Origin: Nigrospora sphaerica
Taxonomy: Eukaryota; Ascomycota; Sordariomycetes; Amphisphaeriales; Apiosporaceae
Assembly (NCBI GenBank): GCA_018287875.1
Contig: JAGVVL010000002.1
Location: 7,936,001 to 8,000,000, forward strand
DNA: 64,000 nt
Reading direction: 5' to 3'
Under the pieces are notes generated by a model. That model searched no databases. It was not told the origin of the DNA and saw only the letters and a list, made by a program, of their open reading frames with translations. Both the position numbers and the translations under genes were made by a program. Numbering within the stretch: position 1 is the stretch's first letter; every line of letters begins with the position of its first letter. This document shows positions 1 to 10,945 of the stretch, piece after piece.

Positions 1-888
1 TCCCAGATCATGCATGGCATGGAGAGGATGCTTCTGGAAATCCTCTCCTTCGAGGTCAATTGCCCCTACCCCATCAGCGCCATGGTGACCCTCATGAAGC
101 ACCACCTGAGCAAGGGAGAGCACGAGCCCACCTTCTACCCAGTCGCATGGGACATGGCTTTCGATATGTATAAGACCTTCGCCCCTGTCAAGAAGACGTC
201 TTGGACTTTGGCCTTGTCGCTGCTCGAGCTTACCTCGCGACTTACCGGCCTGTTCACCGAGAAGTTCCTCGCTATCAAGCCCGAGGAGTGGCTGGTCCGT
301 CGGCACGACATGCTGGAAACCATATCGGACCTTCTCGACCTTTATACTCAGAATCACCGCCACACCCGTCTCGGCGCTCTGTGGCCCGTGGACAAATTCA
401 TCGACATCAAAATCGAGATCAACAAGGAGTGTGAGGAGCTTGGCATCGTATTCGGCTCCTGGTGCAAAAGGTGCGAGCACAAGGGCCCTCTGACGCCCTT
501 CTCCCAAAACCTCAAGGAACGGGACACCAAACCCGAGAACGCCACGAAGCGCTTCGTCTTCGACCGCGACGCCGCACGCGAGGAACAGAACATGACGCGG
601 CCCTACTTCGAGGAGGAGTTCGAGGAGTACGAGACGGAGATTGAGGAGGAGGTCACCCCGGAACCTGAGCGGGAGCGCGAACTTGAGAGACCGCGCGAAC
701 GCCGAGCCCCCAGCGGCCCGAGCGGCCCCCGCCACGGCCACGGCGGGCGAGGCGGCTATGGACACGGCGGCCACGGATTTAATCACCCTCGTGGTGGCCG
801 CCACGGCGGTGCTTGGGATGGACCGCGACGCCGTGACAACCGGCGTGGAGGTGGCGGTGGTGGCGGCGGCGGCGGCGGCTTCCGCTAG
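1..888 (+). CDS. ctk2: Cyclin, probable CTD kinase I beta subunit (partial, 5' end outside window)
   Basis: The frame is open from the first base and reaches a TAG at 886-888, so the start lies upstream. The visible part reads as the second cyclin fold: a helix after HGMERMLLEILSFEVNCPYP, then AWDMAFDMYKTFAPVKKTS and LALSLLELTSRLTG, the usual C-terminal cyclin-box pattern of the Ctk2/Lsc1 group. In that family the cyclin partners Ctk1 kinase and Ctk3 to phosphorylate the RNA polymerase II C-terminal domain in the nucleus. After the fold comes an acidic stretch (EEEFEEYETEIEEE), then an Arg/Pro-rich segment and a Gly/His/Arg tail ending in about ten glycines, which resembles RGG RNA-binding tails. 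The tail is coded by GGN runs prone to slippage. Cyclin is well supported; Ctk2 rather than another transcription cyclin is my inference. Confidence 0.65.
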   Translation, partial: SQIMHGMERMLLEILSFEVNCPYPISAMVTLMKHHLSKGEHEPTFYPVAWDMAFDMYKTFAPVKKTSWTLALSLLELTSRLTGLFTEKFLAIKPEEWLVRRHDMLETISDLLDLYTQNHRHTRLGALWPVDKFIDIKIEINKECEELGIVFGSWCKRCEHKGPLTPFSQNLKERDTKPENATKRFVFDRDAAREEQNMTRPYFEEEFEEYETEIEEEVTPEPERERELERPRERRAPSGPSGPRHGHGGRGGYGHGGHGFNHPRGGRHGGAWDGPRRRDNRRGGGGGGGGGGGFR

Positions 889-3800
889 AAATGAACAGCC
901 GCCCCAGCCCACGCTATGGCTACAGCGCCGCTTGACGACGATTCTCCTACGTACTTGCATTGCATCAGAAGGCGTCTAGGATGGACTTTGATACCCAGAA
1001 TTGGATGATGATATAGCTGGCAGCCAAAGAGGAAGAAAATTATGCCTGGCAGCAACGGGATTTCGTCCACAATCCCTTCCCCCTCCACCTTTTGCCAACA
1101 CGCCACACGCTTGCCCCTTACTTCCTGCCTACGTTGAGTGTGCATACGGAACAGCGCAGAGACAGCAAGCAGCTTGCACAACCGGCACGCTGATTCGCGC
1201 GCATGCCCTTATGCTCGTCTGCTCAAGCAAGGCCCAACCTTGGCGACAAAGCCGCCAGTCCGTGGGCCTGCTTTCCAGCTACGGTAGGCGGGGGAACCCT
1301 GGTACATGGCACGAGCAGCAGAACTTCCGCCAACCACGGCCACACGGGTCTCGGGGTTTCACTCGATATACGATGTGAGGATGGATACCCGTTGGGAGTT
1401 GTGCTCCGCCCCCATCGGGCAGCCTCGTGCCGTGGTCAGTTCCATCTAGGGATACCCCAGGCGTCGCTTCGTTTTCAGGCTGTTTGGGGTTCTTCCGGGT
1501 CCCCGTATCCAGTGTATAATAATACCCACACTTGCATCCTATGTGAGCAGCGCCATTATTGAGAGGGGGGAGAGGTTGAGACCTCGGGCCAACAAACTGG
1601 ACGCCGTTTCAAGCCACGGAGTTGCAAAGCCGCATTTCTCCTTTAAAACCGGCTGAGAAAAGTCAGGCGTCTGCCGCGCTATTTTACACCCGGCGGGCCG
1701 GGCCTCCGGCCCGCCACCAGCCATCCCGAAGCGTGCTGGCCGATGCTTCTTCTCCCTGGTGGGCTGGAAGGCCAGCAAGGACGCCCCGGTCGGGGCCTAC
1801 TGGGAAAGGGGGGACGAGGCCGGCCCCGACGGCAGGGTAAGCTGGCTGCCCCGGGTAAGACGGTCACCCGCTGCTCGCCGCAGCATCGTATCCGTCTCGG
1901 GTAGCGGCCGGGTGCCGATGCGCGGGCAGACGGCCATCTAGCCTGCTTCCACCGTCGACCTGGTCGCAGACCAATTCGAACGAGCCGGTCGGTCAGATGT
2001 ACAGGGCTCTTTACATTCCTTGGGCTGGTCCGAGGGCCCACGCACCTCGGGAGCCATCAAGGAGCCCGTAATTTAGCCGACACCCATGCTCACAAAATCC
2101 AAACCCGTCCCGCGTGACGCCTTGTGGTAAGGGCCAGCGGGAGAAGGGGGAGAGAAGCCACGTGTATGATGGCGGCCGCTCGTCCAGGTTCGGGGGGTTC
2201 CGGTCATGGCCACCCGCCCCGGCACGACGAGAACATCGGGTCGGTGCGCGAAAACGAGAAAGGGGCTACCCGTACCGCCGCCGTACCGGGTCCGGAAAAT
2301 CCTTGAGCGAGCCGGGGACCGAACGGATTTCCGGGGCCTGTACACCTCGTCAGGGCTCCGTCACCCCCCCCTTCGCCAACACAGCTACCCCGAGAGTCTC
2401 CCCCCTTCCTTCCTCCCCGATCCAGCCCCGGCCGGCGCCGCCGGCGCCGCCTAAAAGTGGTGGTTACGCCACCGGGGTTGGCCGGGGCCGTGCACGACAG
2501 CATATGCACGATGCGGCGGTCAGGGCTGCACGATGGGCTGCGCGCATCAAGCCCCATACGCGAGTAAGGAGGGCAAGTGTGCGGCCATGATTGGGCGTTC
2601 GCAACATTTTCCAGGAGGGGGCCGAACGGGGGGGGATCTGTTTTTCCACCCCCCCCCCGTAGGGCTTGCGGTGAAGAGGGGAGGGGGGACCTCAACCGCG
2701 GATCCCCCTCCTACCAGTAAGCTAATTGGGTGTTGTTATCGCCATTGGCCCGAGTATACCGATCCGTCGCCGCCCATGTCGCCATTCCTGGGCCGAGCCT
2801 GGGCCGGCGGGCGGTGGACAACGCACACAAGGGTCCTCTCTCTCCGTATGGCATGCCCCGACGCCTACATATTGAGGTAGTAGTACATATGCAAGGATGA
2901 GTATCTCACCGCGTCTCGGGGGCGCTCCGCCCCAGGTTCTTGCATAACACCGCCCACCGAGCCTGTGAGCCAGTCAACTATCTGCAACGCCACTGAGGGT
3001 GGCGATGCCCTTTGCCAGCCCACGACCGAGAGGACTCTGGTCAGCTGCTGTATGCGCATACAGATATCGTCCGTGGGTACGTACGACGCCGAGCGGGTAC
3101 GGGAATACGTAAGCAAGCAGGCCCTTGTTCCTTATGGATCGCCACGGGAATACCACCTTACCCCTCTTACTCAGACAATACAGGGTCCCTCCCTTCCCTA
3201 AAGTGCCAACGGAGAGGGGCCGTCCACGGCGATGCGGAAGATGGGATTGGCGGCGCAAATTTGCATTTTCCGGCCCCAGTCATCATGGGATGCGCGCTCC
3301 CAGACTGGGCGGGCTGGGCGCTTGTTGGGAGGTATGAAGTGAAAGGAGGCCCAGGAAGGGGGGGAAGCGCAGAAAAACCCGGCGCAGGATTCGCTGGTTT
3401 GGACTACCGCAGCGCGCGCCCAAGGGCGTCTCGCAGCAGCGGCGGCCTCGTCCGCGTGAGGGGTAAATCTTGTCAAGGGCATGTGCGTACATATGTCGAC
3501 CTGAGATCGATCCGGACAGGGCCACATAGGTAATGCGGTGCCGAAGAGTTCGTTTAGGGACGGACCGGCCGACGAGAGAGGATGCTTGCATGCCTGCATG
3601 GCGCATAGGCTCCAATTTCGTGGCCGGGCAGGAGCTAGTTAGGCAGTGGACAGACTTGGATCGAGCGACGTTAGAGGGAGGGCCCGCCGTGCCGAGAATA
3701 GGCCCAGGTCTTTTTTTTCCCATGACCTGTGGATGAACTGAGGTGGGCGTTCGGCGGAATTTAGGGTGTCGGCATTTGCGAGTCTGCTAGCCCAAGCGGT

Positions 3801-6800
3801 CTATCGGAAACAACGGCGGCCCGTCAGAGAGCGGAGTCCCCCCGTCTCGGTGTGTCCCTCCGGGTTACATGCTCTGTAGGTCACGTGGCAGCAAATCAAA
3901 TCACCTGGGCTATCCGTCCGTCCCCGCTGGGACCTCCCCGCTGAGGAAGATGTTGCACACGTCGTCACTTGTCACAAACCGGCTATTGGGAGGAGGAGGA
4001 GAAACAGCCCCCCTTCTCCTCCTTCCCTTTGGCTGAGGTCGGGTCCCTGGGGATCAGCCTCGAGGATCCGATCCAAGTGGAGGAGGGGGAAGGTGGGAGC
4101 ACCAAAGGAGAGGGGAAACCAGGGGACCGACTGGCCGACAACCCTTCTAAGCCGTGACAGAAAAGTCTATTTTTAAAAACACCCGCTCGCCGACGCGCCC
4201 TGCCCTTTCGTCTGAAGGCGCCAAGGGCCCTCGAGAAAAGGGATCTTCCCCAGGCGAACCCATCGCTCTGGCTTTTGGGTTCCGCACGGCAGGGTTCGCG
4301 TGCATTGTCGATTGGGCACGGCGAGGGCCGGAAGGGGATCGGTGCGACGGGGCAGGGAGATGACCATGTTCTTTTTTTTCATGCTGTCTACGTTGGGAAG
4401 AGGTAGGTACAAGACCTTCCTGCCTAAAGCAGGCGATGCCTACGACGCCTTCCTACCTAAGAGGTACTCGGGTTCTTACCTACGGCTTAGTACGCAGTAG
4501 TGGTTCGTTGTCTGCTATGGGGAAGCAAGCGATAGAGGCCGCCGCCGCCGCCGCCGCTACTGCCGACGATGCGCCCGCGCGCTTGTCCCCCTCGCTTGTC
4601 CCCCGTCGGGTCACCATCGACGTGTGTGGCACGGGGCCGCGGCGAAGAACCAAAAACAAGCAAATACCAACTCGCCCACTCGTTGCCCGCGCCTGGTCAC
4701 GGGGCGCATGCGCCATTGATCACGGCGTCGACCCAGACAGCAGCTACGTTGCACGTTTGGATTTTGCCCGCGCGCGCGACGCGGTATGGCCTCACACCGC
4801 AACCGCAACCGCAACCGTAACCGCCACCAATTGCCCGCCTGTCGATCCTTGTTCGATGCCGGCATGTCATCCCATGTGCGGTTGAGTGGTGGTGGTGGTC
4901 GCGTGTGTATGAGCGAGTGCGTGAGGTGTGCGTGTGCGCGCCCTCGGGAAGGGAGAGGGGCTAAGAAAGGGCGCCGTCTTAATCATGGATGCGACGGGGG
5001 TTGGGGCGGGGGGGGGGACCGATGGAGCCGAGCTTTGCGTCCCGAAGCTCTCGCGTAGGGACGATGAACAAAGTCAGTCGCACGTCCGCTCCCCCTCCGC
5101 TCCCCCTCCCCCTACCTACCCATCCCATGTCTTGCAGGGCCGCGGCTGCGTGAACGATCATACAGCTGTCATCTGAGGTGGATGAGGTGGCTAGCCCGCG
5201 GCGCCATGTGCTCATGATGAGCGACACGGCGGATAAGCCACCCACCTCTAGTGTGCCCCAGCTCGACGGGAGGTGACCCGATGCCCGGGTGGGCAGAGGG
5301 GCCGATTGACTGGCTCGACTGGTCAAAACGTGTGAGCCGGTCCAGACGAGGGACCAGCCAGGAAACTTACCCAGCGCCCGACCAAGGGGTTCCAGGGCGG
5401 CGTCACCCGATGGCTCCAAACGTCACCATGGAGTGACCTTGTCGAGAACCTGTCTCCTGCTTTGGCCGGCCGTCGAGCGAAAAGCCAGACGGCACTGGGA
5501 GACGAGCCGTCGCGTTGCAGGGCCGAGGCTAGACAGCCCGGATCATGGATTCCCAACCGGACTGGCATTAAGCCTCATCCGCCAAGCGCAGACTGTAAAG
5601 TTACTTTGCACGTAGTGCAACGGCGCAGGGATGGAGTCGCTTGTTGGGTGGTACGCATCGAACCGTGGCCTGCAGCAAGGCAGCCTAGGTAGCTAGCTAT
5701 GGCTATGTGCCACATAGCACACCTACCGTTCTACTATCCAAGTACGTACCTAACCAAGGGAGGGAGCCCTTGCGAGACTTCATACTGGCTTCATCAGACC
5801 ACGCCGCCAGGCCAGAGACTGGCCGAGAGCAGCCCGGCAGCCCGAGAAACTCGCTGGGGAGGGGCGCGCGCGGCTCGGGAAATGGTGGGTGAGCCGCGGG
5901 TACTATACACTGCAACGAGACCCCCCAGCCCATCCAGCCCAGATTGGGGCGGATGAAAGGTGGTAAGGATGGCACGGTACCGTCCTGGGCGCGCGGAACC
6001 GTGTTCCTTTTTTTTTTGCCTGTTAATTCCCGGTTCCCTTGTTGCCGCTGCGCCGGCTGTTGGCTCTCGGTTGGCTGGTCGCGGTGCCCAGCCGTTTTGG
6101 CGCATTTCCAAGGCACGGGGAGGGCTCCAGGGCCTCGGCGGCGTGGCGGCGTGACAGCGCGCCCGCGACCAAAGACGCGAGAGAGAGAAACAGAGTGTGA
6201 GAGAATGATCGCCGGCTCCAGGTGTCCGGAATGCATATCTTGGGATCCCATATGCGAGCGGGGTGGGACCGCCTGACCTCATTGTTAATTTGCCAACTTT
6301 TCGGCCGGTACACGTTGGCGGCGCAGTGGAAGTGCGGCCGGGGTTGTCCCTTTTTTTTTCATCGATTTTTTTTCTCGCCCGTCTTCGTATCCGCTCATTA
6401 TTGCGACAAGGCATTCCTTTCTACTACATTAGGTAGAGTTTGGTCTGGGTTGCCGTCGTTCCGGGTACTGCTTTTCGTTAGAGAGCCGGTTTTGGTCCAC
6501 GATCGAACTACTGCGAACCTTCCGTCAACATATCGCGGGGAGGAGAAACTGGGAATGGACAGCTTCGTTCCGGCCAGCCCAGCCCTCCAGACGCAGACGC
6601 AACCTTAGCCAGCCCAACAAGCGCACGCCTCTCTCGTGTCCTGTCGCCCGCCATTCATCCCTTCTCGTCTGTCCATCCCAAGTCCATACGCAACTGGCTC
6701 TTGGCAGCCACACCCGCCCCCAAGGATCCATCTCCCACTCGGTGGGATCCATCCACCTTCGAAGGAGCGGTCACGCAACAATAGCCGGCTGGGCCTGCTG

Positions 6801-7517
6801 CCCACGTACCGCGCATACACACGCTGCGCGCTCGTCCTTATACGTGGACGTTGCCCTGCACGTCGCCCCAAAGACCCCCCCCTCTCCACCGGCAGACACT
6901 GGAGAGGCCGGTATCGTTGTTGCCCCCCCCCCCGACCCCGAGGGGGCTCAAGCCAAGCCAAAGCTTCTCGCGCCCGCGCGCGCTCTCTGCATTAGACGCC
7001 TGGAGACTGGAGACTGGAAACTGACCCTGGCATTGGTCCTGGCCCGCCGATCCGTCCTGGGCCCTTCGATCCTGTGCTGGCCTTGCCCTTTCGCCGCCTG
7101 GCCTTCCGTACTGGTCTGACCTTTCGGCCTCGTTCCGCCCCCCTCGTAAACATCGCTCCGGCACCGTTGCGTACGTGCCTGACGGTTGCGCGCTTACTCG
7201 CTTGGCCTTGGCTTCAAGAGGACCGACCCTCCCCCCCCGTCCTCCTTCCCCGGATCTGGACGCCTACCGACCGGCCTGCCCTGAACTTGCCAGCTTCCTC
7301 CCACATTTTCATCCATCCTCTCACCTCGCCGTCTCTTTCCACTCACCTATTTCTCACCACACCCCCTTGACTCAAGCCCGGCCGTTCGTCTGCTTGGCTA
7401 TTCCCGCCGAGGTCCCACATCGACTGGACGACACTGCTGGAGCGGCCCTGCCGTCGCCAGATGCATACGTCCTCCGAACCACCCCCCGTCACCCCCGGTA
7501 CCGCTGTTTAAGTTAGG
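889..7517. other. Long intergenic region, no supported gene
   Basis: About 6.6 kb without a recognisable gene. Open frames here are short, Arg/Pro/Gly-rich and overlap one another on both strands, as expected for GC-rich noncoding DNA. It holds a perfect 10-bp hairpin (1692-1715), a CCGCAA-type hexamer repeat (about 4796-4825), several TACCTA/TAGGTA motifs (about 4402-4485, 5690, 5745) and homopolymer T runs near 6006 and 6350. From about 6.6 kb onward the sequence becomes C/T-rich, the usual look of a fungal promoter and 5' leader, and probably belongs to the receptor gene that follows. Confidence 0.6.
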
Positions 7518-7625
7518 ATGCTGAGTTCGTACACTCGATCCGCCCCCGGTAACCCCAGCTGGCCCGATCCGCCATCACCGACAGCATGGCTCATCATCCC
7601 GCCGGATTTTCGAACTCGTCCATGA
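7518..7625 (+). promoter_or_regulatory. Candidate upstream ORF overlapping the receptor start codon
   Basis: An ATG at 7518 with A at -3 opens a 35-codon frame that ends with TGA at 7623-7625. It therefore runs past the receptor ATG (7586) in another frame. If the transcript starts upstream of 7518, ribosomes using this ATG would miss the main start, which would lower receptor translation. The transcription start is not known, so this is inference. Confidence 0.3.
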
Positions 7626-9576
7626 ACGTTACGAACAGCACCAACGATGGCGTCGACAGGAACCTCGACGGCCTCCCCGTCAGCTTCACCCCGCGGACCC
7701 TCTACATCCTGGAGTGCGTCTCGCTGTCCCTCGCCATCGTCAGTGTCGTAGCTGCCCTGATTGCTTTCTATTGGTTCGTCCGAATGCGACGCACATTCCG
7801 CCAAGAGTACGTACCCTCGCATGGCCTTGCGCCCTCCCGCCCGCTCGATGCTAACGTCGTCACTATAGTCTCATTATGCTGTTGATACAGAGGTCGGCCC
7901 CCCCATCCAATGTCTACGCCTTTGCTGGCCGTGCCTGTTTGCGCCACGCGTGGGTTTCGTAGTCGCGGAAACCCGGCAGCTGACTCTTTCCCAGTGACAT
8001 GTTGAAGGCCTTCTGGCTTATGGTCTGTCCCATTGTATACTTCGTTCGTGGGCCCATGGACACCTCGGACCCTTTCTGCCAAGTCAGCGCATTCTTCCTG
8101 ACCTCGGCGATAGAAGCGTCCGACATTGCCGTGCTCATGATCGCGGTGCATTCGGCGCTCTACATCTTCCGGCCCCAGCGTTCCGGGGGTGAAACGGGAT
8201 TGTACCCCTACCGACGGTACGCCTACGCCATCTGGTTCGTCGTGCCTCTGGTCCTCGCCGCCATCGTGCCCATGACGGGCAAACAATTCGTCAACACGGG
8301 ACCGCACTGCTACCTCCCGCTGCAGCCCTTGTGGTACAGAACGGCCGTGAGCTGGATTCCGCGCTACGCCATCTTCGGCATCATCATTTGCGTGTACCTT
8401 TGGATCTACATCTACACGGGTTGCCGGTTCCGGCGGCTGCAGCGAGACCAGAGACGCGCCAGCACCAGCACGAACAGCGCCGGATCGAGCGGGAAGAACC
8501 CGGCGAAGAAGCTGACCAACTGCGGGGTTGCGCCGCCCACCCCCGTGCTCCTGCACCACGGGCTCTTGCAATCACCGCAATGCCCGATGAATCCGCAGGC
8601 TCCGGGCCGAAACCGGCAAGCTTCGGTATCTTCCACCGTTAGCACGCTCAAACTCGACGACAGAACCACGACACCCACGGATCCTCACAAAACACAGCAG
8701 AGCGAGCCGCCGGTAGCATGGAACTGGCAGGATACCGGCTTCGCCACAAACACACCCCTGGCCACGCCCAGGCCGCCGGGACCGCCGGGACCACCGGAAC
8801 CGCGGCCAAACGCACCTACACTGGACGCGGCGTCTCCCACTACCATATCTTTTGCGCTAGAGACACCCGGCGTGGCACCACCAGGCCGCGGCCCAGCCCA
8901 GCACGACGGGCCCAAGGACCCCGAAATGGAACCCACCCGTTCCCACACTAACTGGCAACGGCCCTTAGCTGGTGGGCGCAACAGGCTGGCTAGCACGGCG
9001 CATAATCTTACGACGGCCCTACGCCCGGCCCCGGCGCGGCCTGCTGCCCCTGAGCGGAACCCGTCGTCGTCGTCGACGATTCATTTGACGCAGCCGCTCG
9101 CCGAGGACGCGCTCTACCAGTCGCGCCGCAAAATGCGGAAACAGCTGCGGCTGCTCTTCGTGTACCCCTTCATGTACATCATCACGTGGATCGCGCCCTT
9201 TGTGGCGCACTGCTGGCTGTACAAGGACCCCAACGACCAGTCGCAACCCATCGGCCTCATCATCACGAGCGTGGCGAGCCTCTGCATCGGGGCCGCCGTC
9301 GACTGCTGCTTTTTCAGCGCCTGGGAGAAGCCGTGGCAGCACTTCCAGGGCGGCTTCTGGCACGAGCTGACGCTGCGCCTGCACATCTGCTCCCAGGGCA
9401 AGACTACGGGCCGCACGAGGGAGGAGCGGCTGCGCGACGCGACGGCGGCCAGGGACCGACGCCAGCACGAGAACGCCGAGCGCGTGGCCGCTGCGCAGCA
9501 GGAGAACGCGCGCCCCGCGCGCACCGCTCCCCGGCAGTGGTGGGATGCGCTCACCGAGGAGGGCGTGGATCAATAA
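7586..9576 (+). CDS. Git3/Gpr1-type G protein-coupled receptor
   Basis: Model: exons 7586-7806, 7869-7892 and 7995-9576, with GTACGT...AG and GTCGGC...CAG introns of 62 and 102 nt; phases match and the product is 608 residues. The N-terminus carries N-glycosylation sequons at N10, N14 and N17, then a first membrane helix (about 37-57). LIMLLIQSDMLKAFWLM is the typical helix-2 motif of the fungal glucose-receptor family and is rebuilt only by including the 24-nt middle exon. Five helices are followed by a long Pro/Ser/Thr-rich third cytoplasmic loop (about 236-458, with PPGPPGPPEP), then RKMRKQLRLLFVYPFMYIITW and helices 6-7, the Git3 C-terminal domain. The cytoplasmic tail is Arg/Glu-rich. 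In this family the receptor couples nutrient sensing to Galpha and cAMP-PKA at the plasma membrane; the ligand here is unknown. Confidence 0.85.
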
Positions 9577-10183
9577 GCGAGCCCCCCAAAAAAGGGAAGG
9601 AGAAGGTGCCGTGAGAATTTCGGGTGTACACGGACAGGACTAGGGTTTTTGCATTTTTGCATCAGCGGGCGCCGAGCGGAAGTCATCATTATACCCACTG
9701 CTTTGGGTGAGGTTTTTTGTCACAGCATTGGGCGGCGTTGGGAACGCATACCTCAGGATGTCAGAGGTCGTGGCCCCGAGGGTCATTTTGGGCATGATAC
9801 CAATTTTTCGTTTGTTTCTACTGATTTTATATATAATACGACGTCGGGCTACCTGACGCTCGTGGGGAGGGCAAGAGAAAGGCCTCGGTAATGGCGGGGA
9901 AAGAAGATATGACTATTGTCTCTTAAGCACTTTGGGCTACTGAGATGACCGCACCAACGCCATGCATGCCTGTCTCCTCGTCACGTGTGTGAGATTCCGT
10001 CTATCGTGCCTCCTTAATAATGCATGCTCAACGCCCACGGCCGAGCCCATGTCCTTCTTGCGCCACCCCCGCGGGGGGGGGGGGGATAAACCAAAGAAAA
10101 AAAAACAAAGCCAACCGGGGAGGGCGCCTCGCGGGCCCGGTTAAGCCGACCTGTATGCTAAAAATCTCTCGGTCGGCGCATGC
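9577..10183. other. Intergenic region between convergent genes
   Basis: Holds the 3' flanks of the receptor and of the amidotransferase-like gene, which converge. The only notable structure is a run of 13 G at 10073-10085 followed by an A-rich stretch. I see no gene. Confidence 0.6.
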
Positions 10184-10945
10184 CTACTCGCGCAGGAAGC
10201 GCAAGAAGGCCTGGGCAATGACCACGCCGTCGTGCCTGTCGGCGACGCGGCTCATGGCGTCCTCGAAGACGCCGTCAGAGAGGATGCCGCCGTCGTGGCG
10301 GAGCTGGAGGAGCTCGCGGACAATGTCCTCGGTAAACTCGGGGTGGCCCTGGACGGCGATCATGCGGCGGGGTATGTACATGGCCTGGGTGGCGCAGACG
10401 GGGGTGTGGGCGAGGGGGACGACGCCGGGGGGGTACTCGTGGACCTCGTCGCGGTGCATCTGGTGGATGCGGAGGGAGTCGAGGCCGGGGAAGAGGCGCT
10501 TACCCTCGTCGGTGAGGGCCATGTCGACGACGGCGAGCTCCCAGCCGCGGGTGCTGCGGCCGACGGGGGCGCCGAGGGCGCGGCCGACGATCTGGTGGCC
10601 GAAGCAGACGCCGATGACGCGCACGCGGCCGCCCTCGAGCAGGCGCTTTGTGTAGGCCACGAGGCGCTCGATCCACTCGTCGTGCTCAAAGGCCGAGTGC
10701 TTGGAGCCCGAGATGAGCACGGCGTCGAGCGTTTCCGGGTCCGGGTACGCCGCCTCGCCGCCGCTTACCACGTCGTGCGACGACAGCGCCAGGTGCGCCT
10801 CGAGCGGCGCCGGCGCCACCGCCTGCCTGAACAGATGCGCGAACACGCCCCCGTACCCGCCGAACTTTGCCTGCGCGCCCGCCACCGGCGTGTCGGCCTC
10901 GAGGATGGCCAGGCGGATGGGCTGCGACGGCGGGGAGGAGCCCAT
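10184..10945 (-). CDS. Class I glutamine amidotransferase-like protein
   Basis: Intronless frame of 253 residues from an ATG at 10945 to TAG at 10184. It is a free-standing class-I glutaminase fold. The nucleophile elbow GVCFGHQ has the catalytic Cys at 114, and QGHPEF supplies His201 and Glu203, so the Cys-His-Glu triad is complete. ISGSKHSA (about 79-84) fits the oxyanion loop region. No synthetase domain follows, as in the fungal group related to yeast YLR126C, so the ammonia acceptor is unknown and deglycase or hydrolase-type roles are possible. The nearest upstream gene on the same strand lies 1.7 kb away, so it is a single transcription unit. Fold assignment is strong, substrate open. 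Confidence 0.88.
   Translation of the reverse strand: MGSSPPSQPIRLAILEADTPVAGAQAKFGGYGGVFAHLFRQAVAPAPLEAHLALSSHDVVSGGEAAYPDPETLDAVLISGSKHSAFEHDEWIERLVAYTKRLLEGGRVRVIGVCFGHQIVGRALGAPVGRSTRGWELAVVDMALTDEGKRLFPGLDSLRIHQMHRDEVHEYPPGVVPLAHTPVCATQAMYIPRRMIAVQGHPEFTEDIVRELLQLRHDGGILSDGVFEDAMSRVADRHDGVVIAQAFLRFLRE

Noticed and set aside
3770..3830. tRNA-like D-arm sequence (tagcccaagcggtct)
   Set aside because: No B-box, T-arm or matching acceptor stem within tRNA distance.
8739..8820. Collagen-like PPGPPGPPEP in the receptor as a separate domain
   Set aside because: It is a short low-complexity piece in the third cytoplasmic loop and too short for a collagen helix.
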